Shown here: piece after piece, positions 63,611-64,000 of the stretch
Layout: each line of letters opens with the position of its first letter
Position numbering within the stretch: the first letter of the stretch is position 1
Origin: Dryomyza anilis
Lineage: Eukaryota; Arthropoda; Insecta; Diptera; Dryomyzidae
Direction: 5' to 3'
Assembly (NCBI GenBank): GCA_951804985.1
Contig: OX638136.1
Span: 2,607,852-2,671,851, forward strand
Length of the DNA: 64,000 nucleotides
Made by a program: the position numbers and the translations under genes
Notes under the pieces: model-generated
What the model was told of the DNA's origin: nothing
Seen by the model: the letters and a program-made list of their open reading frames with translations, nothing else
Database searches by the model: none

Positions 63611-64000
63611 GGGGGGAGGAATGTTGTAAATTAGACTCACATATTTTTCGTTTTCTTATGGATATTCACACAATTTTGGATGCTGCTGTACATATGTTTA
63701 TATCATGTTGTACTAATGTAGCTTTTTTTAAATTAGCAAAATCTTAATAAAATTTAGTAATTGATGAACATTTCCATAAAGCAGCAGTGCGACTTAAATT
63801 GAAATATTGGTTAAAATACATGATATTGTAAAAAATTTAGTTTTGTTCGAGTATCATAAAATTAAGAGCAATCTGATGTCAACAGTTTTGATTTTCGCAA
63901 TAATGATCTAAAAATATTGGATTTTCTATACATTAAATTTTACAGAAATACTTATCTTATTAAGAAACATTTTTTTATAAATAATAATAATTATTTGGCG
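63611..64000 (+). mobile_element. Start of a further LTR (family G) with its polypurine tract, cut by the window end
   Basis: GGGGGGAGGA (63611-63620) is followed by TGTTGTAAATTAGACTCAC at 63622, the same design as element E (GGAGGGAAGAA then TGTTGTATATC). The remaining ~380 bp are AT-rich. The 3' LTR end, target duplication and internal genes are not in view. Confidence 0.6.

Overview
The window is a dense nest of transposable elements in AT-rich DNA, and I see no convincing free-standing host gene. The elements point to a dipteran insect: several Ty3/gypsy-type LTR retrotransposons, one errantivirus-like element with an env gene, DINE-1/'mini-me'-type elements with GTCY microsatellites, a hAT transposase relic and a long-inverted-repeat foldback element. 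Species cannot be fixed from the sequence. I name the LTR families A-G for this window only.

Layout. 1-4.0 kb: AT-rich DNA with a ~59-bp tandem repeat, a broken hAT transposase (1467-2530), a truncated LTR of family D and a foldback fragment. 4.0-14.1 kb: remains of family C, first a plus-strand pol fragment, then a minus-strand copy (gag 12.7 kb down to integrase 8.6 kb), interrupted by a DINE-like element (5318-6081) and a D solo LTR (7226-8090, TSD ATAT). 14.1-22.4 kb: a second DINE-like element, split by element A (14636-22244, TSD CACT). 22.5-43.9 kb: a minus-strand array of element B, three internal regions plus a fourth partial one, in which neighbouring copies share LTRs; the outer edges carry one TSD (AGAT). 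43.9-47.3 kb: a second minus-strand C copy, in whose 3' noncoding DNA all of the preceding insertions sit. 47.3-62.1 kb: a (TA)n tract split by a 2.5-kb F solo LTR (TSD GTAT), itself split by element E (49759-61607, TSD CTAC). 62.1-64 kb: a 1.26-kb foldback element and the start of another LTR (G).

How the genes work together. A, B and E have standard retroelement modules (gag with zinc knuckles, protease, reverse transcriptase, RNase H, integrase, PBS, PPT). B and E have recognisable -1 frameshift signals at the gag-protease overlap. Each of the three carries something extra. A has a 67-codon RING-H2 ORF between PBS and gag. B has, in the env position and behind a splice acceptor, an ORF with a Ulp1/SENP (C48, SUMO-protease-like) domain. 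E carries, between pol and env, a gene on the opposite strand whose reading frame needs two canonical GT-AG introns (predicted 215 residues, acidic, unrecognised). The LTRs of A, B and D carry tandem stem-loops just downstream of the TATA box, with loops held constant and stems showing compensatory changes; E has a related nested arrangement.

Most copies are defective: A has one in-frame stop and one frameshift, the B copies that can be assessed lack RNase H, C is decayed. E has an uninterrupted RT-RNase H-integrase frame and almost identical LTRs, so it is recent. All comparisons were made by eye; no database or alignment was run.
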